Assembly: GCF_000021685.1 (NCBI RefSeq)
Contig: NC_011959.1
Span: forward strand, 1,673,705 to 1,737,704
Length of the DNA stretch: 64,000 nucleotides
Reading direction: 5' to 3'
From: Thermomicrobium roseum DSM 5159
GTDB taxonomy: Bacteria > Chloroflexota > Chloroflexia > Thermomicrobiales > Thermomicrobiaceae
Shown piece by piece: positions 26,580 to 35,180 of this stretch (positions are counted from its first letter, which is position 1; every line of letters begins with the position of its first letter). The translations under genes and the position numbers were made by a program. The notes under the pieces were generated by a model. The model was not told the origin of the DNA and made no database searches. It saw nothing but the letters and a program-made list of their open reading frames with translations.

Positions 26580-27031
26580 GTGTTGCCAAGCGCCTGCTCG
26601 TCCTCCATGGTCCGAACCTGAATTTGCTGGGCCGGCGCGAGCCAGAGGTGTATGGAACGACGACACTGGCCGAGATCGACCAGCGACTGCAGGAACTGGC
26701 ACAGGCACACGGATTCGAGGTCATCTGCGCGCAATCCAATCATGAAGGGGAACTCGTTGACCTGATTCAGCGCTACGGCTGGGAAGTGGCTGGCATCATC
26801 CTCAACCCCGGCGCCTTGACCCATTACAGTATCGCCTTGCGCGACGCGGTCGCTGCGGTCCCAGCACCAGTCGTCGAGGTCCATCTCTCCAACATTCATG
26901 CCCGCGAGCCATTCCGGCATCGGTCGGTCATCGCACCGGTCGCGGTGGGACAGATTTGTGGTTTCGGTCCGATGAGCTACGAACTGGCACTCATCTATCT
27001 CGTACGACGAGCGGAAGGAGCGATCGGGTGA
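26576..27031 (+). CDS. aroQ: Type II 3-dehydroquinate dehydratase
   Basis: A 151-residue AroQ that dehydrates 3-dehydroquinate in the shikimate pathway. HGPNLNLLGRREPEVYG contains the catalytic Arg and Tyr26, ICAQSNHEGELVD and NPGALTHYSIALRDA carry the substrate-binding and catalytic His, and EVHLSNIHAREPFRHRS is the lid region. Length is typical for the dodecameric type II enzyme. The GTG start overlaps the GH18 stop (GTGA) with AAAGGA upstream, although an ATG at 26567 is also in frame. It overlaps the next gene by 4 bases. Confidence 0.95.
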   Translation: MSVAKRLLVLHGPNLNLLGRREPEVYGTTTLAEIDQRLQELAQAHGFEVICAQSNHEGELVDLIQRYGWEVAGIILNPGALTHYSIALRDAVAAVPAPVVEVHLSNIHAREPFRHRSVIAPVAVGQICGFGPMSYELALIYLVRRAEGAIG

Positions 27032-28131
27032 ACACAGCGGAACGACTGGCGCGGCTGCGAGAACGGTTGCGTGAGCAGGAACTGGATGCGATCGTCATCA
27101 CGCACCCCTCCAATCGCTTTTGGCTGAGCGGTTTTACTGGCGAGGATATTCCCCCCAACGAATCCGCTGGCCATCTCGTGATCAGCCACTCTGCCACGAT
27201 CGTCGTCACCAGCCGACTCAACAGTGTCCTGGCCCAACAAGAGGCCATCGGTTTCGAGGTGTTCGATCGCGAGCGCGACTTCGCCCGCGGCGACGCGCTC
27301 GTTCTCCAGGAGATGGGGGTACGGCGTGTCGGCTTCGAGGACCGCGCGATTCTCTATCGCGACGTCCAGGTCTTGCGCGAGACATTGGGTCCCGCGGTCG
27401 AACTCATCGCGGTGGGAACGCTGGTCGACGATCTGCGCGCTCGCAAGACACCAGACGAGTTGGAACGGATCAGGCAGGCCCAGGCGGTCACCGACGCCGC
27501 CTTCCAGGCAGTGCTCGCTGAACTCCGGCCCGGGCTGAGCGAGCGCGCGGTCGCGCTCCGTCTGGAGCAGGCACTCGTGGAATTCGGTGCCGATGGGATC
27601 GCCTTCCCGATCGCCGTCGCCTCCGGCCCACACGGTGCGCTCCCGCACTATCGTCCCACCCAACGCCGGTTGAGCACTGGCGAACCGATCGTCATCGACA
27701 TGGGAGCCATCGTCGCCGGCTACTGCGCCGATCTGACGCGGACCGTCTGGATCGGTCAGCCCGACCAGCAGCTGGAGCGCATTTTCTCCATCGTGCTCGC
27801 GGCCTTGGAAGCGGCGGAAGCCGGTATACGACCAGGAATGACCGGACGGGAGGCCGATGCACTCGCCCGACAGGTGATCGCCGAGGCTGGCTACGGGGAT
27901 GCCTTCACCCACTCGCTCGGGCATGGTGTCGGCGTGCGCGTGCACGAGGCACCCGCACTGTCACCGGCCTCCGATCAAATCCTCGAACCCGGGCACGTGG
28001 TGACGATCGAGCCGGGGATTTATGTGCCAGGATGGGGTGGTGTCCGGATCGAGGATCTCGCAGTCGTCCGTGAAAGCGGCATCGAGGTTCTGACCCGCAC
28101 CCCCAAGCGGATCGATCTCGCCGGGTCATAA
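27028..28131 (+). CDS. M24 family Xaa-Pro aminopeptidase/dipeptidase
   Basis: A 367-residue metallopeptidase of PepQ/PepP type. The creatinase-like N-domain (residues 1-130) is followed by the pita-bread domain with the five metal ligands visible in IDMGA, CADLTRTVW, SLGHGVGVRVHEAP, VTIEPGIYVPG and GVRIEDLAVV. It removes residues next to proline from peptides in the cytoplasm. The order aroQ - M24 peptidase - efp is common in Gram-positive and Chloroflexota genomes. GGAAGGAG precedes the GTG start. Confidence 0.93.
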   Translation: MNTAERLARLRERLREQELDAIVITHPSNRFWLSGFTGEDIPPNESAGHLVISHSATIVVTSRLNSVLAQQEAIGFEVFDRERDFARGDALVLQEMGVRRVGFEDRAILYRDVQVLRETLGPAVELIAVGTLVDDLRARKTPDELERIRQAQAVTDAAFQAVLAELRPGLSERAVALRLEQALVEFGADGIAFPIAVASGPHGALPHYRPTQRRLSTGEPIVIDMGAIVAGYCADLTRTVWIGQPDQQLERIFSIVLAALEAAEAGIRPGMTGREADALARQVIAEAGYGDAFTHSLGHGVGVRVHEAPALSPASDQILEPGHVVTIEPGIYVPGWGGVRIEDLAVVRESGIEVLTRTPKRIDLAGS

Positions 28132-28227
28132 GGGAGGAACCGTGTACCCATCCGGAAGGGTGAGTCGTATCTCGTATACTGAGCGACAAGAGGTGGATCA
28201 CGTTCGGCACAGCAGGGGGATTCCGGG

Positions 28228-28788
28228 ATGATCGAGACCGGTGATCTCAGGAAAGGCTTGACGCTGCTCATCGACGGCGAACTGGTTCGCGTCCTCGACT
28301 ATCAGCACGTCAAGATGGGACGCGGCAGCGCCTTCGTCCGCTTGACCCTCAAGAACTTACGCACCGGAGCCACCACGACGACGACCGTCCAAGCGGGGAC
28401 ACGCTTCGAACTCGCCCCGCTCGAGCGGCATCGGGTGCAGTTCCTCTATGAGGACAGTGGCCAATACCATTTCATGGATACCGAGACGTTCGAGCAGTTC
28501 GCGATCGATCGAGAAGCGCTCGGCGATGCGGTCTATTACCTCAAGGAGGGCCTCCAACTCGATCTCCTGACCTACAACGGCCAGCCTGTCGAAGTCGAGT
28601 TACCAGTTACGGTCGATCTCAAAGTCGTGGATACTCCACCCGGTGTGCGTGGTGATACGCAGTCTGGTGGTGGAAAGCCGGCAACCCTCGAAACGGGACT
28701 CGTTGTCACTGTTCCCTTTTTCATCGAGATCGGTGATATCGTGCGCGTGGATACGCGCACGGGCGAATATATCGAGCGGGTGAGCTGA
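28228..28788 (+). CDS. efp: Translation elongation factor P
   Basis: A 186-residue EF-P that rescues ribosomes stalled on proline stretches. The three beta-barrel domains are complete, with GTRFELAPLERHRVQFLYED and the C-terminal signature VPFFIEIGDIVRVDTRTGEYIERVS (read as two parts, VPFFIEIGDIV and RVDTRTGEYIERVS). The loop that inserts at the peptidyl-transferase centre reads KMGRGSAF, so Arg32 stands where E. coli has the beta-lysylated Lys34. A TATACT at 28175-28180 could be a -10 box. It starts 2 bases before the accB intergenic gap. Confidence 0.97.
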   Translation: MIETGDLRKGLTLLIDGELVRVLDYQHVKMGRGSAFVRLTLKNLRTGATTTTTVQAGTRFELAPLERHRVQFLYEDSGQYHFMDTETFEQFAIDREALGDAVYYLKEGLQLDLLTYNGQPVEVELPVTVDLKVVDTPPGVRGDTQSGGGKPATLETGLVVTVPFFIEIGDIVRVDTRTGEYIERVS

Positions 28789-28790
28789 CG

Positions 28791-29270
28791 ATGTCGGAAG
28801 AGGCCCGACCAGGATCGTCTCGCGCTCCCGACTACGGAGCACTGACGCGTACGGTCCGCGAACTCATCGAGGTGATGCGAGCAGCCGGACTCCAGCGTCT
28901 CGAAGTCAGTCACGGCGATTTGCGCATCGTGCTGGAGAGCGCAGCACTCAGTGCAGCAGCGACGCTCCTGCCGCCGGCAGCAGTCTCGCCCGGGCGAACA
29001 GCCGAGCAGCACACAGCGGCGCTCGAGCAGCTGGAGACGATCACCGCACCGATGGTCGGAACCTTCTATGCAGCACCGCGGCCAGGTGCCGAGCCCTTCG
29101 TTCGTGTCGGTGATCGGGTCGAGCCAGGGCAAGTCGTGGCGATCATCGAGGCGATGAAGGTGATGAACGAGATCGTGGCGGAACGCGCTGGCACCATCGT
29201 CGAGATCCTGGTCGAGAACGGTCAACCGGTCGAATACGGGCAGCCGCTGATGCGACTGCGACCCGATTGA
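28791..29270 (+). CDS. accB: Biotin carboxyl carrier protein of acetyl-CoA carboxylase
   Basis: A 159-residue AccB. The N-terminal helix and LEVSHGDLRIVLE are followed by an Ala/Pro linker and the biotinyl domain with TAPMVGTFYAAPRPGAEPF and EAMKVMNEI, biotin acceptor Lys123. It carries CO2 from biotin carboxylase to the transferase in fatty-acid synthesis. It starts 2 bases after efp. accC, which usually follows, is absent, and xseA comes next. Confidence 0.93.
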   Translation: MSEEARPGSSRAPDYGALTRTVRELIEVMRAAGLQRLEVSHGDLRIVLESAALSAAATLLPPAAVSPGRTAEQHTAALEQLETITAPMVGTFYAAPRPGAEPFVRVGDRVEPGQVVAIIEAMKVMNEIVAERAGTIVEILVENGQPVEYGQPLMRLRPD

Positions 29271-29282
29271 CGAGGGACAGCG

Positions 29283-30500
29283 ATGTTGCCGAGCGAGGTC
29301 ATCGGGGTCGCCGCTCTCACCCGCTTCATCAAGGACCTCCTGGAAGAGCACCCGAACCTCCGCCTGCTCCGTGTGCGCGGTGAGATCACCAACGCTCGAA
29401 CGTATGCCAGTGGACACTGGTACTTCAATCTGCGCGAGGGAGAAGCGATCCTGCGTTGCGTTCTGTTCCGCAGTCAGGCACAACTCCTGACCTATCTCCC
29501 CCGCGATGGCGACGAAGCGATCGCCAGTGGGTCACTGGGCGTCTATGAGCGCGACGGTGTCTACCAGCTGTATGTCGAGCACCTCCAGCCGCTCGGCGAT
29601 GGCGCATTGCGCCAGCAGTTCGAGCGCCTCAAGGAAAAGCTGGAACGCGAGGGATTGTTCGATCAGCGTCGCAAGCGTCCCCTGCCGCTGCGTCCCCGCT
29701 GCATCGCGGTGGTGACCTCCCCTCACGGGGCAGTCTGGCACGACATCCAAACCATTCTGCGTCGCCGCTATCCCTACGTGCACCTGTTGCTCGCCCCGGC
29801 CCGCGTGCAGGGAGACGATGCGGTCGAGACACTCATCGCCGCTCTGGAGTCGGTCCAACTGGACGGACGGGCGGAGGTCGTCATCATCGCCCGTGGTGGC
29901 GGATCGCTCGAAGACCTCTGGTGTTTCAACGACGAGCGACTGGCCCGAGCGATCTACGCGAGCAGGATTCCGGTCGTGTCAGCCATCGGTCACGAGACAG
30001 ATTGGACGATCTGCGACTACGTCGCCGACCTCCGTGCACCGACACCGTCAGCGGCTGCCGAACTGGTCACGCCACACGATCGTCGTACCCTGGTCAGGCA
30101 ACTCGTCGATTTGGAAGAGCGGCTGGAAGCGCTGGCCACACGCCGGCTGGTGCGTACGCGTGACCATGTTGGGCAGCTCCAGCATCGACTTCACCGTGCA
30201 GCGCCCCTGCACCGCATGGACAACCTGCGGCAACGCCTGGATCAGTCAGCTCAGCGGATCGACCGAGCGATCCTGCTGCGCTTGGCACGCCAACGCCAGC
30301 ACGTGCAAGCACTCGGCCGCGAACTGGAATTGCTCAGCCCCTACGGCCCGTTAGCTCGGGGTTACCTCCTGGCCGAGGACAGTGCCAGTGGTGAGGTCGT
30401 CCGTTCCATCCGTCAGGTCAGTCTCGGCCAGGCTCTCCGCCTTCACTTCAGCGACGGTCAGGCTGAGACGATCGTCCGATCGATCGAGTTGAGCGAATGA
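29283..30500 (+). CDS. xseA: Exodeoxyribonuclease VII large subunit
   Basis: A 405-residue XseA that degrades single-stranded DNA from both ends together with XseB. The OB-fold is N-terminal (RVRGEITNARTYASGHWYF). The catalytic core has AVVTSPHGAVWHDI, IIARGGGSLEDLWCFNDE and SAIGHETDWTICDYVADLRAPTPSAAAE (read as GHETDWTICDYV and ADLRAPTPSAAAE). A long coiled coil occupies residues ~260-370. It begins 12 bases after accB and sits 12 bases before xseB. Confidence 0.96.
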   Translation: MLPSEVIGVAALTRFIKDLLEEHPNLRLLRVRGEITNARTYASGHWYFNLREGEAILRCVLFRSQAQLLTYLPRDGDEAIASGSLGVYERDGVYQLYVEHLQPLGDGALRQQFERLKEKLEREGLFDQRRKRPLPLRPRCIAVVTSPHGAVWHDIQTILRRRYPYVHLLLAPARVQGDDAVETLIAALESVQLDGRAEVVIIARGGGSLEDLWCFNDERLARAIYASRIPVVSAIGHETDWTICDYVADLRAPTPSAAAELVTPHDRRTLVRQLVDLEERLEALATRRLVRTRDHVGQLQHRLHRAAPLHRMDNLRQRLDQSAQRIDRAILLRLARQRQHVQALGRELELLSPYGPLARGYLLAEDSASGEVVRSIRQVSLGQALRLHFSDGQAETIVRSIELSE

Positions 30501-30512
30501 GAGGGGGACAGG

Positions 30513-30803
30513 ATGACCGAGCAAGCGGACGGCGCGGTGCCACACCCGATCGACCTCTTCGAACAGCTCGTCAGCGAAGTCGAAGCGATCGTCCAGCGAC
30601 TGGAGAACGAGAACCTGCCCCTGGCCGAGGCGATCCGGGAGTACCAGCGAGGAGTCGAGCTGATCCGCCAATGCAACGCCATTCTGGATCAAGCCGAACT
30701 GCAGATCTCCCAGTTGCGCACCAGCTCGCCGGAGGCCGGACTCGCCTTCCCGGCTGACCTGCTCGGCTTTCTTGATAGCGAAGACGATTCTTCCCTCGCT
30801 TGA
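30513..30803 (+). CDS. xseB: Exodeoxyribonuclease VII small subunit
   Basis: A 96-residue XseB. FEQLVSEVEAIVQRLENEN followed by LPLAEAIREYQRGVELIRQC is the family signature: two helices that wrap the coiled coil of XseA. It directly follows xseA. The last ~25 residues extend beyond the usual short form. Confidence 0.92.
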   Translation: MTEQADGAVPHPIDLFEQLVSEVEAIVQRLENENLPLAEAIREYQRGVELIRQCNAILDQAELQISQLRTSSPEAGLAFPADLLGFLDSEDDSSLA

Positions 30804-30926
30804 ACTCACGCGGGAGAAGCGGCAGAAAGACGAGCACGCGAACGCTTCGTTCGGCTCGAGTAGAACGCGAGCGGATGCGTCGCGTGCGGTCCTCGTCCGA
30901 CCGACCTCGCTCGCCACCGTGCTGGC

Positions 30927-30971
30927 CTGGGCGCAGGCTCGCTGGCTCCTCCCGGCCCAGACTACCTTTTT
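30927..30971 (+). terminator. Terminator after xseB
   Basis: CTGGGC (30927-30932) pairs with GCCCAG (30955-30960) around a 22-base loop, followed by ACTACCTTTTT. This is one of the few gene ends here with a run of five T. Confidence 0.4.
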
Positions 30972-31210
30972 CCCGAATCCCACGAGGGTTGGACTTCCAT
31001 GACCTGGCTGCCTCAGCAACGCGCGGCTGACCGCGCTGCGCGCTGGGTAACGGGGGCAGTCGGCGCCATCCAGCGTCGGAAGCTCGGCGACCCGTCGGCC
31101 CTGACGGCCCGGCGGGTCAGGCACGCCCGGCCCCTCCAACACGCAACACGTGGGCGATGGCGCCGCCCCGTGGTGCGCACCTGTCGAACCGCAGACGTAC
31201 CGTCCGATCC

Positions 31211-31371
31211 TGTAGGGGCGACGCGTGTGTCAGCCGCGGCGCCATCGGCGCGGCAACACCCGTTCGTGGCAGGCGACATTCATGGCGATGCGGCACTCAT
31301 GTCGAGGAAATGGCCACAGGGCGACGTGCCGGCCCCCTGGTCGGCGAGTCAGGCAGCACCTGACCCCTACA
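31211..31371. repeat. MITE-like element, copy A
   Basis: 161 bp bounded by TGTAGGGG and its complement CCCCTACA. It shares its first 15 bases and a GTCAGGC...CCTGACCCCTACA end with copy B. It encodes nothing recognisable, and no clear target-site duplication is seen. Confidence 0.6.
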
Positions 31372-31432
31372 ACGCCGGGTTACCGCCCGAACGTGGCTAC
31401 ACATACCCGACCGGGGATGCATTGCACCGCAG

Positions 31433-31598
31433 TGTAGGGGCGACGCGCGGCGTCGCCCGCCGCGCCATCAGGAGCGGTAAACCCACGATACGCAACTGCG
31501 CACCGTGACGCGAACGCCTCCCCGGCGATCGGCGCACGGGCACGGGGTGTTGACCGGCCCTGGCGACCCGGCGGGTGAGGCACCGCCTGACCCCTACA
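31433..31598. repeat. MITE-like element, copy B
   Basis: 166 bp with the same TGTAGGGG/CCCCTACA terminal inverted repeats as copy A. The interior is diverged apart from a shared GCGCCATC and the end GCCTGACCCCTACA. Confidence 0.6.
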
Positions 31599-31740
31599 GG
31601 ACGGGGGCGTCCCCGCTGACTATGGCGCACCATGCCCGACCGGGGATGGGCCGTCCACCCAATGGAGGGGCGAGGCACTGCCGCGCCCGCCGTGCCGGTG
31701 GCGCGGCCACCCCTCCCGCGCGCCGCCCGCCGAGCGGCAG

Positions 31741-32112
31741 GATGAGCGGCGGGACCAGACGGCGCTGATCAGGCACAGTACCGCGACCGCGATACCGCTT
31801 TGGGAACGCGTACCACGCTTCCCTCGCAGTGCGGGCGCCTACGAACGATGGAGACAGGCGACCGGTCCGATCGGACCTCCCGCGAGTACTGGTCCTTTCG
31901 TCGACTCGCCGATGATCAGGGAATGGGACTGAGAACCGAGGAGACCAGGAAAGATCGGTCAGCACGATCGTTCTGACCTCAGCTGGCTAGCAGCGATCGA
32001 GACTTTCCCCTCAGCCGTCACTGAGACTCTCGACCCCTCTGACCGAACGGCACAGCCGACGACCTCCTCCACTGAGCGAGGCCGCAAGGCCGTTGATCGG
32101 TCAGGGGGTCAC
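31741..32112. other. Intergenic region upstream of the subtilisin gene
   Basis: No gene recognised. The stretch leads to the ATG at 32113, which has CAGGGGG as ribosome site. I found no strong -35/-10 pair. Confidence 0.35.
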
Positions 32113-34041
32113 ATGGCACGCCGAGTCGTCCAAATCGTGCTGAGTCTCTTTCTCGCCCTGCAACTCTGCGCGGCAGCCCTGGCAGTCGCTGCTGCAGAAG
32201 GTCCACCGGCTCGCTACATCGTCGTCCTCGATGACGCCGAGACGAGCGCCGACGCCTATGCCCCCGTCCGCCGGAGCGAGACGGTCCGCGTCGCGAGCGA
32301 GCTCGGCATCGAGCCGGAGCAGGTCTACGGTACGGCGTTAGCTGGCTTCGCTGGACACCTGACTGGTCGGCAAGTGCAGCGCTTGCTCGCAACGGGTCGT
32401 ATCGCCGCCATCGTCCCCGATACGGAAACGCATTTGGCAGCGCAGACCGTGCCGACCGGTGTCCAGCGGATCGGTACGCTGGCGAACGGGACAGCCAAGA
32501 TCGACGGCGTCGACGATCCGATGCCGATCGACATCGCGGTACTGGATACCGGGATCGATCCGAGCCACCCGGATCTCAATGTCGTCGGGGGATTCGATTG
32601 CTCCGGCAGCGGGAGTTGGGTCGACCGGCACGGGCACGGCACGCATGTCGCGGGAATCATCGGCGCGCGCGACAACAGCACTGGCGTGGTCGGTGTGGCA
32701 CCGGGCGCCCGCTTGTGGGCGGTCAAGGTCTTCGGCGATAACGGCACCGGCTATGTGTCGTGGCTTATCTGTGGACTGGATTGGGTCGCCTCCAACGCAG
32801 CGACGATCCGTGTGGCCAATTACAGTGGTGGTGCGAGCGGTACCGATACGCCCAACTGCGGTGGAACGAGCGATCCGCTCCATCGTGCCGTCTGCCGCGT
32901 CGTGCAGGCCGGCGTGACGCTCGTCGTCGCGGCCGGGAACGATGGCAAAGATGCCAGCAATACCATTCCCGCTGCCTATCCTGAAGTCATCGCGGTCGGC
33001 GCAATCGTGGATACCGATGGGAAACCCGGTGGACTCGGGCCGAGTACCTCGTACGGTGCCGACGATACGCGCGCCTCGTTCTCCAACTATGGATCGGTCG
33101 TCGATCTTTATGCTCCGGGCGTCTCGATTCTCTCCACGGTTCCCGGCGGCGGTTACCAGCGCTGGAGCGGCACCAGCATGGCGACTCCGCACGTGACCGG
33201 CGCAGCTGCCCTCTATCTCCGCCAAAATCCTGGCGCATCACCCGCTCAGGTGCGGAGCTATCTCCTCGCCAACGGGGAAGCTGGCACGTGGGACAGCTAC
33301 GGCCAGCCGCTCGTTCGCGTGAACTGGAGTGGCGGTAGCGGCAACGAGAGTGGCGACAACAGCGGAAACGATGGCAGTACCACCGCTCCGACGAATCGCG
33401 ATGTGGCAGTCACCGGCCTCGAGGTTCCTACCTCGTTGGCGACTGGAAGCAGCGCGACCATCCGCGTCACTGTGCGCAACGAAGGCACCACCAGCGAATC
33501 GGTGACCGTCACGCTCAACGCGAACGGTGCCGCCATCGGCTCGCCGCGCAGCGTCTCGCTCGCGGCAGGCTCCAGCACGACGGTGAGCTTCTCGTGGCAA
33601 CCGACCGCTGCAGGCACCTATACGCTCGAGGCACGAGCCGAAATCAGCGGTGAGGACAGCGATCCGAGCGACAACAGTCGAACCGCGACGGTCACCGTCA
33701 CGCAATCCGTTCGCGATGTCGCGATCACCAACCTCACTGCTCCCACCCAGCTCCGGCGCGGCCAGAACGGAACCGTGTCCGTCACGCTGGAGAACCGCGG
33801 CACCGCAAGTGTCACCGTCACGGTGACGCTGACGACGCAACCGCGCAATGCTGCGATGGGAACGGTCAGCAGCAGGGTCACGCTGTCCCCTGGTGCCTCT
33901 CAGACGATCTCCTTCACCTGGCGGACCAACAGCCGGACTGCGCTCGGGACCTACACAGTGACAGCGAGTGCGCCCCTGAGCGACGACATCAACCCAGCCG
34001 ATAACACCCGCTCGGTGACCATTACCGTGACCTCCCGCTAG
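32113..34041 (+). CDS. Secreted subtilisin-like serine protease (S8) with two CARDB domains
   Basis: A 642-residue exported protease. The signal peptide covers about residues 1-28 and an I9-type propeptide follows (YIVVLDD to IAAIVPDTE, ~35-107). The catalytic domain has Asp145 in VLDTGID, His175 in HGHGTHVAG, oxyanion Asn276 in AAGNDG and Ser355 in GTSMATPHV. Two C-terminal CARDB-type beta domains begin at RDVAVTGLEVP and RDVAITNLTAP and are about 100 residues each, possibly for adhesion. It stands alone between its own flanking signals, with a strong hairpin after the stop. Confidence 0.94.
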   Translation: MARRVVQIVLSLFLALQLCAAALAVAAAEGPPARYIVVLDDAETSADAYAPVRRSETVRVASELGIEPEQVYGTALAGFAGHLTGRQVQRLLATGRIAAIVPDTETHLAAQTVPTGVQRIGTLANGTAKIDGVDDPMPIDIAVLDTGIDPSHPDLNVVGGFDCSGSGSWVDRHGHGTHVAGIIGARDNSTGVVGVAPGARLWAVKVFGDNGTGYVSWLICGLDWVASNAATIRVANYSGGASGTDTPNCGGTSDPLHRAVCRVVQAGVTLVVAAGNDGKDASNTIPAAYPEVIAVGAIVDTDGKPGGLGPSTSYGADDTRASFSNYGSVVDLYAPGVSILSTVPGGGYQRWSGTSMATPHVTGAAALYLRQNPGASPAQVRSYLLANGEAGTWDSYGQPLVRVNWSGGSGNESGDNSGNDGSTTAPTNRDVAVTGLEVPTSLATGSSATIRVTVRNEGTTSESVTVTLNANGAAIGSPRSVSLAAGSSTTVSFSWQPTAAGTYTLEARAEISGEDSDPSDNSRTATVTVTQSVRDVAITNLTAPTQLRRGQNGTVSVTLENRGTASVTVTVTLTTQPRNAAMGTVSSRVTLSPGASQTISFTWRTNSRTALGTYTVTASAPLSDDINPADNTRSVTITVTSR

Positions 34042-34064
34042 GTCGCTGAGCGCCTGCCACGACC

Positions 34065-34102
34065 ACACGGGCCGGCCGAGAGCGCGCTCCGCCGGCCCGT
34101 GT
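34065..34102 (+). terminator. Terminator after the subtilisin gene
   Basis: A 12-bp perfect stem, ACACGGGCCGGC (34065-34076) with GCCGGCCCGTGT (34091-34102), loop of 14 bases, then CGTTTGG. Confidence 0.7.
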
Positions 34103-34301
34103 CGTTTGGCACGACCGCACTGCCGACGACCCAACGCGCAGTCCGACCATCGCCACGGGCGGCCAGTCGTTCGACCAGCTACCGGGCGGCACCCTCGCTC
34201 CTGCGCGCTCGGTTGGCGACGAACTGGCCGCGGAGCCTGTTCGAGCGGCGACCGGGGACAGACTCGCTCGCGGCCTCCCGCGAGGAGAACGCGGGAAGGG
34301 C

Positions 34302-34330
34302 TTGACAACTCCCTCGCGAACCGTTACTAT
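34302..34330 (+). promoter_or_regulatory. Strong sigma-70-type promoter of the protoglobin gene
   Basis: Perfect TTGACA at 34302-34307, a 17-bp spacer and TACTAT at 34325-34330. Predicted start near 34337, leader about 40 bases. The stretch 34103-34301 before it holds no recognisable gene. Confidence 0.75.
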
Positions 34331-34375
34331 GTCGGTAAACGACGTATTTGGCGAGCGCTCTCGGGAGGTGCGATC

Positions 34376-34963
34376 ATGGCGACACAGGCAATTCCCGGCT
34401 ATCGGTACGGCGATCCATCGTTGCCGCGCGCCCCGTATAGCGAGGCGGACCTGGCACTTCTCCAGCAAGCCCTCCTTTTCACCGAAGAGGACGCGACTGC
34501 CCTCCGCCGAGCCGGGGAGATCCTCGCCCCACACATCGACGAGCTGCTCGACGTCTGGTACGGCTTCGTCGGCAGCCATGACTTCCTCCTGCGGTATTTC
34601 TCGACGCCTGAAGGGCCGCACGGCGAGTATCTCGCCCGTGTACGCCAGCGATTCGGACAGTGGGTCCTGGATACCTGCCGCGCCGAGTTCGATCAGCGCT
34701 GGCTCGACTACGCGTACGAGATCGGGCGCCGGCACTTCGACAAGAAGAACCAGACCGACAACGTCCACGGAACGCCGCCGTTCGTCCACTACCGTTACAT
34801 GATCGCGTTGGTCTACCCGATCTACGCAACCGTGCGCCCCTTCCTGGAGCGCGGTGAATCGGATCCCGCTCGAGTGGAACGGATGCACCAGGCCTGGCTC
34901 AAGGCGGTGCTCCTGCAAGCGATCCTCTGGACCTATCCCTACGTGAAAGATGGTGTGTTCTGA
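34376..34963 (+). CDS. Protoglobin
   Basis: A 195-residue single-domain globin of the protoglobin/globin-coupled sensor type, which binds haem and small gases (O2, CO, NO). The F-helix region reads EIGRRHFDKKNQTDNV, with proximal His120, the same residue number as in Methanosarcina acetivorans protoglobin. RYMIALVYPIYATVRPFLE follows as in the family. There is no transmitter domain, so it is a stand-alone gas binder. It has its own strong promoter and a terminator right after the stop, so it is monocistronic. GGGAGGTG precedes the ATG. Confidence 0.88.
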   Translation: MATQAIPGYRYGDPSLPRAPYSEADLALLQQALLFTEEDATALRRAGEILAPHIDELLDVWYGFVGSHDFLLRYFSTPEGPHGEYLARVRQRFGQWVLDTCRAEFDQRWLDYAYEIGRRHFDKKNQTDNVHGTPPFVHYRYMIALVYPIYATVRPFLERGESDPARVERMHQAWLKAVLLQAILWTYPYVKDGVF

Positions 34964-34975
34964 ACGAGCGCGACG

Positions 34976-35019
34976 AGCAGCCTGGGTAGCGCGCGTGGTC
35001 GCTCGCTACCCGGGCTGCT
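34976..35019 (+). terminator. Terminator after protoglobin
   Basis: A 16-bp near-perfect stem, AGCAGCCTGGGTAGCG (34976-34991) with CGCTACCCGGGCTGCT (35004-35019), 12 bases after the stop. No U-tract. Confidence 0.65.
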
Positions 35020-35112
35020 GTGTGCCATCGCGTGAGGCCGCGACCAGTCACTCCTCGCTGGCCAGTCGGATCCCATCGGCACGACACGCCCCGTCGGCAA
35101 GCGACACAACAG

Positions 35113-35121
35113 TGCTATACT
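35113..35121 (+). promoter_or_regulatory. Extended -10 promoter of the MarR-type gene
   Basis: TGC-TATACT forms an extended -10 element. There is no good -35 hexamer. The predicted start near 35128 leaves about 53 bases of leader to the ATG at 35181. Confidence 0.45.
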
Positions 35122-35180
35122 CGCTCGTGTGTGTTGGTCGCTACGGATGGATGAGAAGCGTGGAAAGCGAGTCGATACCG

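Larger units (their letters stand above)
31086..31740. repeat. Degenerate tandem repeat region, unit about 222-233 bp
   Basis: Three markers recur in the same order. TGTAGGGGCGACGCG lies at 31211 and 31433, with a diverged copy TGGAGGGGCGAGGC at 31663 (spacings 222 and 230). CCCCTACA-type ends lie at 31364 and 31591, with a diverged CCCCTCCA at 31131 (spacings 233 and 227). CCCGACCGGGGATG precedes the second and third copies. The region is GC-rich and non-coding. Confidence 0.7.

Noticed and set aside
31086..31740. CRISPR-like array
   Set aside because: The units are >220 bp, diverged and bounded by inverted repeats; there are no short identical repeats with unique spacers and no cas genes.
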